The notes beneath the pieces are model-generated. The model had not been told where the DNA came from. It searched no databases and saw only the letters and a list, made by a program, of their open reading frames with translations. Source: DATELY01 sp035276085 (GTDB lineage Bacteria; Pseudomonadota; Gammaproteobacteria; Steroidobacterales; Steroidobacteraceae). From it: 25,523 nt of DNA. Below, piece after piece: positions 7,870-14,217 of the stretch. The stretch is taken from positions 1 through 25,523 of the forward strand of contig DATELY010000183.1 in the NCBI GenBank assembly GCA_035276085.1, written 5' to 3'. Position 1 is the first letter of the stretch, and each line of letters starts with the position of its first letter. A program made the position numbers and the translations under genes.

Positions 7870-9021
7870 TTAGGTACGCTTATCGATTGGCACGAACTTG
7901 AGATTCTCCGGCCCGGTGTAGTTCGCGCTCGGGCGGATGATCTTGCCGTCGATGCGCTGCTCGATGACGTGCGCCGACCAGCCGCTCGTGCGTGCAATCA
8001 CGAACAGCGGAGTGAACATGGCAGTGGGCACGCCCATCAGGTGATAGGACACGGCCGAGAACCAATCCAGGTTCGGGAACATGTTCTTCACTTCCCTCAT
8101 CACCCGCTCGAGACGCTCGGCGATCGAATACATCTTCATGTCGCCAGCGGACTCGCCGAGCTTGCGCGCGACTTCCTTGATGACCTGGTTGCGCGGATCG
8201 GAGATCGTGTACACCGGATGACCGAAGCCGATGATGACTTCCTTGTTGCCGACGCGCTTGCGAATGTCCTCGTCGGCTTCATTCGGAGAGTCGTAACGCT
8301 TCTGGATCTCGAACGCGACTTCATTGGCGCCGCCATGCTTCGGTCCGCGCAGCGCACCGATCGCGCCGGTGATGCATGAATAGATGTCGGCACCGGTGCC
8401 GGCAATGACACGGCCGGTGAACGTCGAGGCGTTGAACTCGTGCTCTGCGTACAGGACCAGTGAGGTGTGCATCGCACGCACCCATTCCGTCGAAGGCTTC
8501 TTCCCGTGCAGCAGATGCAGGAAGTGACCGCCGATCGAGTCATCGTCGGTTTCGACTTCGATGCGCTTGCCGGAGTGGCTGTAGTGATACCAGTACGTGA
8601 GCATCGAGCCCAGGCTCGCGATCAGCCGATCGGCGATGTCGCGCGCGCCCGCGATGTTGTGATCTTCCTTTTCAGGCAACACGCAGCCGAGCACGGAGGT
8701 GCCCGTACGCAGCACATCCATCGGATGGCTCGACGGCGGCAGTTGCTCGAGCGCCGCCTTTACGGCCGCGGGCAGTCCGCGCAGCGCAAACAACTTCGCC
8801 TTGTACGCCTTCAGCTCGGAGCGCGTCGGCAGCTTGCCGTGGATCAACAGGTACGCGATTTCTTCGAATTCGCACTGCTCGGCGACATCGAGAATGTCGT
8901 AACCGCGGTAGTGCAGATCGTTGCCGCTGCGACCGACGGTACACAGCGCCGTATTGCCGGCGGCGACGCCGGACAATGCAACCGACTTCTTTGGCTTGGG
9001 CCCTGCTGCTGCCTCGCTCAT
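7870..9021 (-). CDS. prpC: 2-methylcitrate synthase
   Basis: A 383-residue citrate synthase-family enzyme of the short form. In this context it condenses propionyl-CoA with oxaloacetate to 2-methylcitrate. Catalytic residues are present: His in GPKHGGANE (about 229), His in GFGHPVY (about 268) and Asp in PNLDWFSAVSYHLMG (about 319). LYAEHEFNASTF and the C-terminal RPSANYTGP are also typical of PrpC. The ATG at 9021 overlaps the prpB stop as ATGA, and GGAG lies about seven bases upstream, so the two are translationally coupled. PrpC enzymes usually keep some citrate synthase activity; the neighbouring prpB and prpD support the methylcitrate role. Confidence 0.95.
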   Translation of the reverse strand: MSEAAAGPKPKKSVALSGVAAGNTALCTVGRSGNDLHYRGYDILDVAEQCEFEEIAYLLIHGKLPTRSELKAYKAKLFALRGLPAAVKAALEQLPPSSHPMDVLRTGTSVLGCVLPEKEDHNIAGARDIADRLIASLGSMLTYWYHYSHSGKRIEVETDDDSIGGHFLHLLHGKKPSTEWVRAMHTSLVLYAEHEFNASTFTGRVIAGTGADIYSCITGAIGALRGPKHGGANEVAFEIQKRYDSPNEADEDIRKRVGNKEVIIGFGHPVYTISDPRNQVIKEVARKLGESAGDMKMYSIAERLERVMREVKNMFPNLDWFSAVSYHLMGVPTAMFTPLFVIARTSGWSAHVIEQRIDGKIIRPSANYTGPENLKFVPIDKRT

Positions 9022-9923
9022 TTCTTTACTCCCGCGCTCTTCTCAGATGCAAACAAATCGTCGAGTTTCTGCTCGTACGAGTGATAGTCGAGATACTTGT
9101 ACAGATCCGCGCGCGTCTGCATGAGCTCGACAGCGTTCTTCTGCGTGCCGTCGCGGCGGATCGTCTCGTATACCTTCAGCGCAGCCGCGTTCATCGCGCG
9201 ATACGCCGAACAGCAGAAGAGCACGATGTCGACACCAACGGAGCCGAGCTCCTGGCACGTGTACAACGGCGTGTGGCCGAATTCGGTGATGTTGGCCAGG
9301 ATGGGCACGCGTACCGCGTCCTTGAACTTGCGGTACATCGCGAGTTCCGTCATCGCCTCGGGGAAGATCATGTCGGCGCCAGCTTCGACGCAGGCAACAG
9401 CGCGTTCGATTGCCTTGTCGATGCCCTCCACCGCGAGCGCATCGGTGCGCGCCATGATCACGAATCGATCGTCGGTGCGAGCATCGACCGCAGCCTTCAC
9501 GCGATCGACCATCTCGGCCTGGCTCACGATTTCCTTGCCAGGACGGTGTCCGCAGCGCTTGGTCTGCACCTGATCTTCGATGTGCATGCCGGCGGCACCG
9601 GCCTTCGTGAAGGACTTCACCGTGCGCGCAATGTTGAATGCGCCGCCCCAACCCGTGTCGGCATCGACCAGCAGCGGCAACGAGCAGGCATCGGTGATGC
9701 GACGGATATCGATCAACACATCGTCCATCGTGCTGATGCCGAGATCCGGGATGCCGAGCGAGTTGGCGGCGACACCACCGCCGGAGAGATACACAGCCTT
9801 GAAACCGGTGGCTTCGGCCATGCGGGCTGCGTACGCGGTAATGGCTCCGACGACCTGCAGCGGCGTCTCTGCGTTGAGCGCGGCGCGAAAGCGAGCGCCG
9901 GGTGAACTTGTCGATGAACTCAT
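9018..9923 (-). CDS. prpB: Methylisocitrate lyase
   Basis: A 301-residue isocitrate lyase/PEP mutase superfamily enzyme that splits 2-methylisocitrate into pyruvate and succinate, closing the methylcitrate cycle. The signature KRCGHRPGK (122-130) carries the catalytic cysteine. VDADTGWGG (86-94) supplies metal-binding aspartates, and AYAARMAEATGFKAVYLSGGG matches the family start. The length is standard (about 295-300). The ATG at 9923 has AGG about seven bases upstream. It begins 28 bases after the crotonase-family gene and overlaps prpC by four bases. Confidence 0.95.
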   Translation of the reverse strand: MSSSTSSPGARFRAALNAETPLQVVGAITAYAARMAEATGFKAVYLSGGGVAANSLGIPDLGISTMDDVLIDIRRITDACSLPLLVDADTGWGGAFNIARTVKSFTKAGAAGMHIEDQVQTKRCGHRPGKEIVSQAEMVDRVKAAVDARTDDRFVIMARTDALAVEGIDKAIERAVACVEAGADMIFPEAMTELAMYRKFKDAVRVPILANITEFGHTPLYTCQELGSVGVDIVLFCCSAYRAMNAAALKVYETIRRDGTQKNAVELMQTRADLYKYLDYHSYEQKLDDLFASEKSAGVKK

Positions 9924-9951
9924 GCGGAACCTGTCGATGTCAGCGGCGAAA

Positions 9952-10737
9952 TCAATTTCCGGTGAAACGCGGCGGCCTCTTGTCGAAGAAAGCGCTTACG
10001 CCCTCGCGAAAATCAGTGCTATCGAGGCAGCGCGTCTGAGCCTCGGTCTCATCGCTCAAGGTGGTCGCCAGATCCACGGTCGTGGCGCGACGCACGTTGC
10101 GCTTGAGCCCTGCAAGACTCAGCGGTGCGGCTTCCGCGAGTCGTTGGGCCCATTCGCTTGCCGACGCGAGGACTTGATCGTCGTCGACCAGACGATTGGC
10201 GAGTCCCAGCTGCAGGCAGCGCTCGGCCGGAATCTTGTCGCCCGACATGGCCACCTCGAAGGCCACCCGAGGCCCCAGCGCTTGCGTAATTTGCCACGTC
10301 ACACCGCCATCGGGCACGAGTCCCAGACGCGCGAACGGCACCTGAAAAAACGCCGTGCGGCCCATGACGACCACGTCGCAAGCCAGCACGTATCCCAAGG
10401 CAATGCCGGTGGCAAAGCCATGCACGGCAGCCACGACCGGCTTCGGCATTTGCGCAATCGTCAGAATGCTGGGGTTGTACTGCTCGCTCAGCTGGCGAGC
10501 CACTTTGACGCCGAGGTTCTCTCCGCTGCTCGTGGAACGCAGATCGGCGCCGGCAGAAAACGCCCGCCCGGCACCGGTCAGCACGACGGCCCGAACCGCG
10601 CTGTCGGCGGTTGCCTTTTGCAGCGCTTGCAACACGCCGAACCGCAGACTGTCATCGAAGGCATTGAGTGCATCCGGACGATTCAACGTTACGGTCGCAA
10701 CGTTCTCTTTGATGTCGTACAGCACTGCCTCGGCCAT
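9952..10737 (-). CDS. Enoyl-CoA hydratase/isomerase family protein (PaaG-like active site)
   Basis: A 261-residue crotonase-fold protein and the first gene of the prp-type operon. The acyl-CoA oxyanion-hole segments are present: GAGRAFSAGADLR (about 56-67) and AAVHGFATGIALG (103-115). By alignment from memory with classic enoyl-CoA hydratase, both catalytic glutamates are replaced (Gly at the first, Phe at the second). Instead LGLVPDGGVTW keeps an Asp (143) where PaaG-type ring-opening isomerases have their catalytic Asp. An isomerase acting on unsaturated acyl-CoA is therefore more likely than a hydratase. The ATG at 10737 (MAEAVLYD) is preceded by GAGG; an upstream ATG at 10770 would add 11 residues. 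Substrate is unknown; its place before prpB suggests a catabolic route yielding propionyl-CoA. Confidence 0.88.
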   Translation of the reverse strand: MAEAVLYDIKENVATVTLNRPDALNAFDDSLRFGVLQALQKATADSAVRAVVLTGAGRAFSAGADLRSTSSGENLGVKVARQLSEQYNPSILTIAQMPKPVVAAVHGFATGIALGYVLACDVVVMGRTAFFQVPFARLGLVPDGGVTWQITQALGPRVAFEVAMSGDKIPAERCLQLGLANRLVDDDQVLASASEWAQRLAEAAPLSLAGLKRNVRRATTVDLATTLSDETEAQTRCLDSTDFREGVSAFFDKRPPRFTGN

Positions 10738-10809
10738 GAACCCTCGCTGGAGCGGGATGCGGGAGGTCACCGGTCGCGGCGCCCGCAGCCCTGCAATTTG
10801 GGGGTCGCT

Positions 10810-10858
10810 ATCTTAGGGGACGAGCCGTGCCCTGCCTATGCCTTCGTGAGGTACGAAG
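10810..10858 (-). promoter_or_regulatory. Possible promoter and operator of the crotonase-prpBCD operon
   Basis: On the minus strand, TAGGCA (10838-10833) and TAAGAT (10815-10810) are separated by 17 bases; each matches four of six sigma-70 consensus positions. Immediately upstream, CTTCGT-GAGGT-ACGAAG (10842-10858, plus strand) is a perfect inverted repeat that could bind a regulator next to the -35 box. No local regulator gene such as prpR is present. This rests on pattern matching only. Confidence 0.3.
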
Positions 10859-10884
10859 TCTGCCGGCGCGGCATGCGCTTGCCT

Positions 10885-10955
10885 GTTAGCTGGCTGGCTC
10901 GTCGGCTGGCCAGAAGCCTCCCAGAATCTTCCGGCCAGCAAGCCAGCTCGCAAGC
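10885..10955. repeat. REP-like hairpin repeat, copy A (after ureF)
   Basis: The element begins GTTAGCTGGCTGG and ends CAAGCCAGCTCGCAAGC. Its core is a 12-base stem GCTGGCCAGAAG (10905-10916) / CTTCCGGCCAGC (10928-10939) with one mismatch and an 11-nt loop. The reverse complement of 12255-12325 matches it closely along most of its length, with short insertions. It lies just downstream of the ureF stop, and so could end that transcript. Confidence 0.75.
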
Positions 10956-10973
10956 TGGCCGTCCTGCACATGA

Positions 10974-11663
10974 CTAGGAACGAAACAACCGCGAGTACTG
11001 CGTTTCGTGTAGGGCGCTGCCCACCGCGAGGCGCACGGTGGCGATGCCGATCGCGTCGTCCGATGTTGCGGCAGCTTGCTGCAGCAATGCGGGAATGCGC
11101 GCAGCCACTCGATGCAGGATGCGCTGGCCCGCGGTCTGCCCCAGCGGCACCAGTTTGACGGCGGCAAGCGTCTGATTTTCGACCCAGGTCCACGCGTACG
11201 CGGTCAGCGCCTGATCGAGTGCGATGCCCCAGTGAACCGAGGCCAGCGCGAAGGCCGTGGCGTAAGCAGTCGCGCGTTCCGCCTGCAGTTGTTCCAGCAC
11301 CAACCGCCGCGACGCCGACAACTCGAACTCGCCCAGGAGTTTTGTCAGCGCGGCGCCAAGGTGGCGATCCTCGGCACGCAACTCGTCGGTCTCGCGGCTG
11401 GCAATCAACAGCACACTCCAGCGCGAGACGTCACTCGCCGCATCTTGCGACCACGCGTCATGCAGGCGCGCGAGCACGGGCAGATCGAGCGTTGCCAACG
11501 CGGCACTCGCAACCCCTGCAATCCACTCGAGCGCACTGCCCTCATCGCGCACCCAACCCGCGTGCACCGCATGCTCGAGCCCTTGCGAGAAGTGAAACGC
11601 GCCGATGGGCAGCGCTGGACTGGCCAGCTGGAGCAGGCGCAGTAATGCAGGTGCATCAGCCAT
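10974..11663 (-). CDS. ureF: Urease accessory protein UreF
   Basis: A 229-residue all-helical accessory protein. UreF joins UreD(H) and UreG on apo-urease and helps deliver nickel to the active site. Recognisable segments are LLQLASPALPIGAFHFSQGLE near the N-terminus (the family's 'LPIG-F--S-GLE' signature), SRETDELRAEDRHLG, and the C-terminal VPLGQTAGQRIL. The length is normal (about 220-240). The ATG at 11663 lies eight bases inside the end of ureE, implying coupling; an in-frame ATG at 11684 would add seven residues, and neither has a strong ribosome site. No ureA, B, C, D or G is nearby, so its client must be encoded elsewhere or be lost. Confidence 0.93.
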   Translation of the reverse strand: MADAPALLRLLQLASPALPIGAFHFSQGLEHAVHAGWVRDEGSALEWIAGVASAALATLDLPVLARLHDAWSQDAASDVSRWSVLLIASRETDELRAEDRHLGAALTKLLGEFELSASRRLVLEQLQAERATAYATAFALASVHWGIALDQALTAYAWTWVENQTLAAVKLVPLGQTAGQRILHRVAARIPALLQQAAATSDDAIGIATVRLAVGSALHETQYSRLFRS

Positions 11664-12129
11664 GCGAATGGCCGTGCCCACCATGGAAGTGGTATGTCAC
11701 ACCGGCTGATCCGCTGTAAGCCCCCGCTTCCGGCTCGAACGCGGCCCGCTCAACGGCCACGCTCAAACCCAGTCCACGCACCATGTCATCGAGCACGTGA
11801 TCGTGCAGATAACGCACCCAGCCGCTGCCGATCTGCAAGGGCACATGGCGATTGCCCAAGTGGTAGCTGACACGCGCGAGGGTGGACGCGTCGGAAGAAT
11901 GCACGGTGGACACCTCCTCCTCTGCCGCGATGATCGCAATGATGCGGCCGTCGTCGGCTTCGAGCAGATCGCCGCCACGCAGCACCGTACCGCGCTCCAG
12001 GAACAAGCCCACTTCCTCGCCCGTGTTGAGGCGCGTACGCAGCCGGCTTTTGGTGCGGGAATCGTAGGGAAGCGTGAGCTGCAGGTGGGGAGCCCGCCCG
12101 GATTGAGCTCTCTTCAAAACATTGATCAT
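11656..12129 (-). CDS. ureE: Urease accessory protein UreE (nickel metallochaperone)
   Basis: A 157-residue UreE, which carries nickel to the UreDFG-urease complex. The N-terminal domain has LTLPYDSRTKSRLRTRL followed by GLFLERGTVLRGGDLLEADDG, matching the family's 'R-GD-L--DDG' stretch. The metal-binding C-terminal domain has YHLGNRHVPLQI and the dimer-interface HDHVLDDMVRGLGL. The protein ends in a histidine-rich tail, YHFHGGHGHSHG, able to bind several nickel ions. I chose the ATG at 12129 (MINVLKRA) because UreE proteins begin this way and because the stop of a 39-codon upstream ORF overlaps it as ATGA; a GTG at 12144 is the alternative. It is coupled to ureF. Confidence 0.93.
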   Translation of the reverse strand: MINVLKRAQSGRAPHLQLTLPYDSRTKSRLRTRLNTGEEVGLFLERGTVLRGGDLLEADDGRIIAIIAAEEEVSTVHSSDASTLARVSYHLGNRHVPLQIGSGWVRYLHDHVLDDMVRGLGLSVAVERAAFEPEAGAYSGSAGVTYHFHGGHGHSHG

Positions 12130-12245
12130 GCGGCGGTCGGACACTCGAGGAACTCGCCGCAGTATCGAGGGCTCACCGTGATGGACGCAATCCCGAGCTC
12201 GGCAAAGAAAGATTCAGTGTCGTGTAACAACTGCTCATCGAGCAT
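12126..12245 (-). CDS. Candidate 39-residue small protein upstream of ureE
   Basis: From the ATG at 12245 this frame encodes 39 residues beginning MLDEQLLHDTESFFAELGI and ending EFLECPTAA. Its TGA overlaps the ureE ATG as ATGA, the arrangement used between several genes here. By my count 27 of its 38 non-start codons end in G or C, compatible with genuine coding in this genome. There is no good ribosome site before the ATG, and the frame stays open upstream into the adjacent repeat. It could therefore be the residual 3' end of a longer gene cut by the repeat. I recognise no family, and it does not resemble the C-terminus of UreC or UreG as I know them. Confidence 0.35.
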   Translation of the reverse strand: MLDEQLLHDTESFFAELGIASITVSPRYCGEFLECPTAA

Positions 12246-12254
12246 CACAGGAGG

Positions 12255-12325
12255 GCTCGCGAGCGAGCTGGCTTGCTGGCCAGAAGGTCCCGCCAGGCTT
12301 CTGGCCAGCCGACCAGCAAGCTAAC
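12255..12325. repeat. REP-like hairpin repeat, copy B (before ureE), inverted to copy A
   Basis: A perfect 12-bp stem GCTGGCCAGAAG (12275-12286) / CTTCTGGCCAGC (12298-12309) encloses an 11-nt loop. It is extended outward by GCTTGCTGG (12271-12279) and CCAGCAAGC (12313-12321). In reverse complement it begins GTTAGCTTGCTGG and follows copy A (10885-10955) closely. The two copies therefore bracket the ureEF module in opposite orientation. Confidence 0.8.
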
Positions 12326-12366
12326 TAGCGCCATACCACGGTCTGAAATCAGCTGTTACAGGACCA

Positions 12367-13185
12367 CTAATGCGCCGCGTCCGCAGTCGCTGGCTCGGCG
12401 TCCGTTGCAGACTGGGTTGCAGCCGCTCGGAACTCGGTCGGTGTGACGCCGACCGACCTCCGGAACTGGCGCGCGAAATACGAAGGGTCGGTGAATCCGA
12501 CCATTGCGCCGACTTCATTGACGGGAATACGGGGATTGGCGAGCAGGCGCTTCGCGTTGGTGAAGCGGCAGTTGTTCAGATAGTCGCGAAAACTCACGCC
12601 GCACACGGAATGGAACGAGCGGCTGAAACTGAAGGCCGACATGTCGAGCGACCGTGCCAGTTCCGTTTCGGAAATCGCGGACGCATAGTTCTTGCCGATG
12701 AACGCGAGCACTGACTGCAGCTTTTGCTTCCTGCCATCCAGCGCTCGATAGCGCACCTCCGTGGGAACAACGGCGGCTTGAACCGCACTCTGACGTTGCG
12801 ATTGAGCCCGGCGCGCTGCAAGCACAGGACACAACCGGTCCAGACACCGGGCTACTTCCGCGGCGGTAACGGGCTTCGTAAGAACGTCGAAGATTCGCGA
12901 GCGCAGCGCCCAGAGCAACAGGTCGGTGGAATGCTGCTCGATCGCCATGAGAAGGGGTACGGAGCTGTACCTGGCTTTCGTGTGCGCAACGAGCCTCAGA
13001 TTCTCCGTATCCGGAAAAGCGATATCGAAACACACCGCGTCGACCGCCGGAGCCAGCTCGAGCGTGGCCCACACATGGGCCGCGGATACCGACCGGACGA
13101 GACACCTCCTTGTGAACTCCGCCGGGCAATCGGAACGACCCGATGCGTCGTTCAGAGAAACCCACAACAGTTCGATCTGCGACAT
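12367..13185 (-). CDS. AraC-family regulator with degenerate receiver-like N-terminal domain
   Basis: A 272-residue protein. Residues 1-125 resemble a response-regulator receiver: a central Asp in AVCFDIAFPD (54) and a Lys-Pro in FDVLTKPVT (104-105). The N-terminal acidic pair is missing (LLWVSLND), and the usual Thr/Ser strand is atypical, so normal phosphorylation is doubtful. Residues 155-255 form a double helix-turn-helix AraC domain: ISETELARSLDMSAFSFSRSF, then VNEVGAMVGFTDPSYFARQF and the hallmark GVTPTEFR. The ATG at 13185 has no strong ribosome site. It is transcribed away from the flp pilus operon across a 286-bp shared control region, so it is a natural candidate for regulating the pilus, itself or both. 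No kinase gene is adjacent. Confidence 0.85.
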   Translation of the reverse strand: MSQIELLWVSLNDASGRSDCPAEFTRRCLVRSVSAAHVWATLELAPAVDAVCFDIAFPDTENLRLVAHTKARYSSVPLLMAIEQHSTDLLLWALRSRIFDVLTKPVTAAEVARCLDRLCPVLAARRAQSQRQSAVQAAVVPTEVRYRALDGRKQKLQSVLAFIGKNYASAISETELARSLDMSAFSFSRSFHSVCGVSFRDYLNNCRFTNAKRLLANPRIPVNEVGAMVGFTDPSYFARQFRRSVGVTPTEFRAAATQSATDAEPATADAAH

Positions 13186-13238
13186 GATGCTTGTGTGCCA
13201 ATGGAGCCTCGAGCTTACGTCGCTCGATTGCGTCGAAC

Positions 13239-13252
13239 GTGATCGCGATCAC
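13239..13252. promoter_or_regulatory. CRP/Vfr/Clp-type binding site (perfect palindrome)
   Basis: GTGATCGCGATCAC is a perfect 14-bp palindrome that contains both CRP half-sites (GTGA-N6-TCAC) at the proper spacing. It lies 54 bp upstream of the receiver-AraC gene and 220 bp upstream of flp. A weaker relative with the same spacing, TGACGCACATCACA, lies at 13292-13305. Which gene is controlled cannot be told from sequence. Confidence 0.5.
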
Positions 13253-13390
13253 TTCCGTGCAGTGAAGCGCGCGCAGCATTTCCAGCCAATCTGACGCACA
13301 TCACACTCGATTCCAAGCTCGACAAGAAGCTTCCAGTCAACTGCAAGACTGTCCTATCTGCAGCGGCAACTCTCCATGAAAGTGCACTCA

Positions 13391-13447
13391 CCAACCCGCG
13401 CTGTGCGGGAGCTTGGTGGGAACCCGGCCCATCACATTCGGGTGTTC
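13391..13447 (+). promoter_or_regulatory. Two predicted hairpins in the flp leader
   Basis: Hairpin 1 (13391-13416) pairs CCAACCCGC with GCGGG-AGC-TTGG around a five-base loop, leaving AGC as a bulge. Hairpin 2 (13420-13447) pairs GAACCCG with CGGGTGTTC around a 12-base loop. Both lie immediately before the flp ribosome site, where they could affect mRNA stability or translation of the abundant pilin. I see no match to a known riboswitch. Confidence 0.35.
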
Positions 13448-13471
13448 AGCAATTACCTTGGAGAGAAAGCA

Positions 13472-13654
13472 ATGAAGTCCTTAAAACAAGCCGTACTGGC
13501 TTTCATGCGTGAGGAAGAAGGGTTGACCGCAGTCGAGTACGCGGTTGCCGGTGGCGTGATCGTCGTCGGCTTGGTTGGCGCGTTCAAGCTGTTGGGCGGC
13601 AAGGTGAAGGGCATCATCGACTGGATCACGGGCGAGCTGGTTGTTCCGGCGTAA
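13472..13654 (+). CDS. flp: Flp/Fap-type major pilin precursor
   Basis: A 60-residue prepilin and the structural subunit of the Tad pilus. A short leader ends EEEG, followed by LTAVEYAVAGG. Cleavage after Gly17 leaves the Glu at mature position 5 followed by Tyr, the Flp signature, and then one hydrophobic helix (VIVVGLVGAFKLLG) and a short polar tail. The ATG at 13472 has GGAGAG about seven bases upstream. An in-frame ATG at 13376 would add 32 residues before the leader, which no Flp pilin has. It is first in the operon and is followed 31 bases later by its likely processing peptidase. Confidence 0.95.
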   Translation: MKSLKQAVLAFMREEEGLTAVEYAVAGGVIVVGLVGAFKLLGGKVKGIIDWITGELVVPA

Positions 13655-13685
13655 GCCGCGAAGTCTGATCGGAGCTCGACCGCTC

Positions 13686-14213
13686 ATGCCCGTTGCAGTG
13701 AACATGCAGACAGCCGCGTTGATCGTGTACGTCGTGAGCGTCGCGCTCATCGATGCACGAACGCATCGCATCCCGAACGTGCTTTCGGGTGCCGCACTCG
13801 CAGCTGCGCTCACGTTGCAGTCAGCGACGGGGGCCGTTGGACTCAGCAACGCGCTGCTGGGCATGGCGGCCGGGCTCCTGATCTTTCTGCCCTTCTACAT
13901 CCTGCGTGCCTTCGGTGCCGGCGATGTCAAAGCCATGAGCGTCGTCGGTGCGTTCCTGGGCCTCGAATCGACATTGGCCGCAGCGGCAGCGACGCTCATC
14001 GCCGGTTCAATCATCGGCATCGGCTTCATGATCAGGACCGCGCCGAACGCATCGAGCGTGATGTTTCGGCTGCTCGGCCTGATGAGCGCTCCGTTGTCGA
14101 CGCTGCGCATCAATAAACGAGATGCCTACCAACGTTTCCCTTACGGAGTGGCCATTGCGGTCGGTACGACGGCAGTCGTGATGTGCAATGGACACCTGCC
14201 CTTCATTGGGTGA
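13686..14213 (+). CDS. tadV: Prepilin peptidase, TadV/CpaA type
   Basis: A 175-residue integral membrane aspartyl protease that would remove the Flp and TadE-like leaders. The two catalytic aspartates are present: one in ALIDARTHRIPN after the first membrane helix, and one in the GxGD motif FGAGDVKAM. Several hydrophobic helices follow (LLGMAAGLLIFLPFYIL; AAAAATLIAGSIIGIGF). It is short and lacks the N-methylase domain of PilD, as expected for TadV/CpaA. The ATG at 13686 has only a distant GGAG; ATG 13704 and upstream TTG 13641 are less likely alternatives. The following ATPase gene begins four bases after the stop. Confidence 0.92.
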   Translation: MPVAVNMQTAALIVYVVSVALIDARTHRIPNVLSGAALAAALTLQSATGAVGLSNALLGMAAGLLIFLPFYILRAFGAGDVKAMSVVGAFLGLESTLAAAAATLIAGSIIGIGFMIRTAPNASSVMFRLLGLMSAPLSTLRINKRDAYQRFPYGVAIAVGTTAVVMCNGHLPFIG

Positions 14214-14217
14214 CGCC

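Noticed and set aside
10974..12129. A complete urease locus
   Set aside because: Only ureE and ureF are present. The flanking sequence on both sides is repeat followed by unrelated genes.
13376..13471. A 32-residue in-frame N-terminal extension of the Flp pilin from the ATG at 13376
   Set aside because: Flp prepilins have short leaders. The ATG at 13472 has a good ribosome site and the upstream ATG has none.
13290..13471. A cyclic di-GMP (GEMM) riboswitch in the flp leader
   Set aside because: I looked because c-di-GMP often controls pili, but the conserved GEMM core and tetraloop-receptor features are absent.
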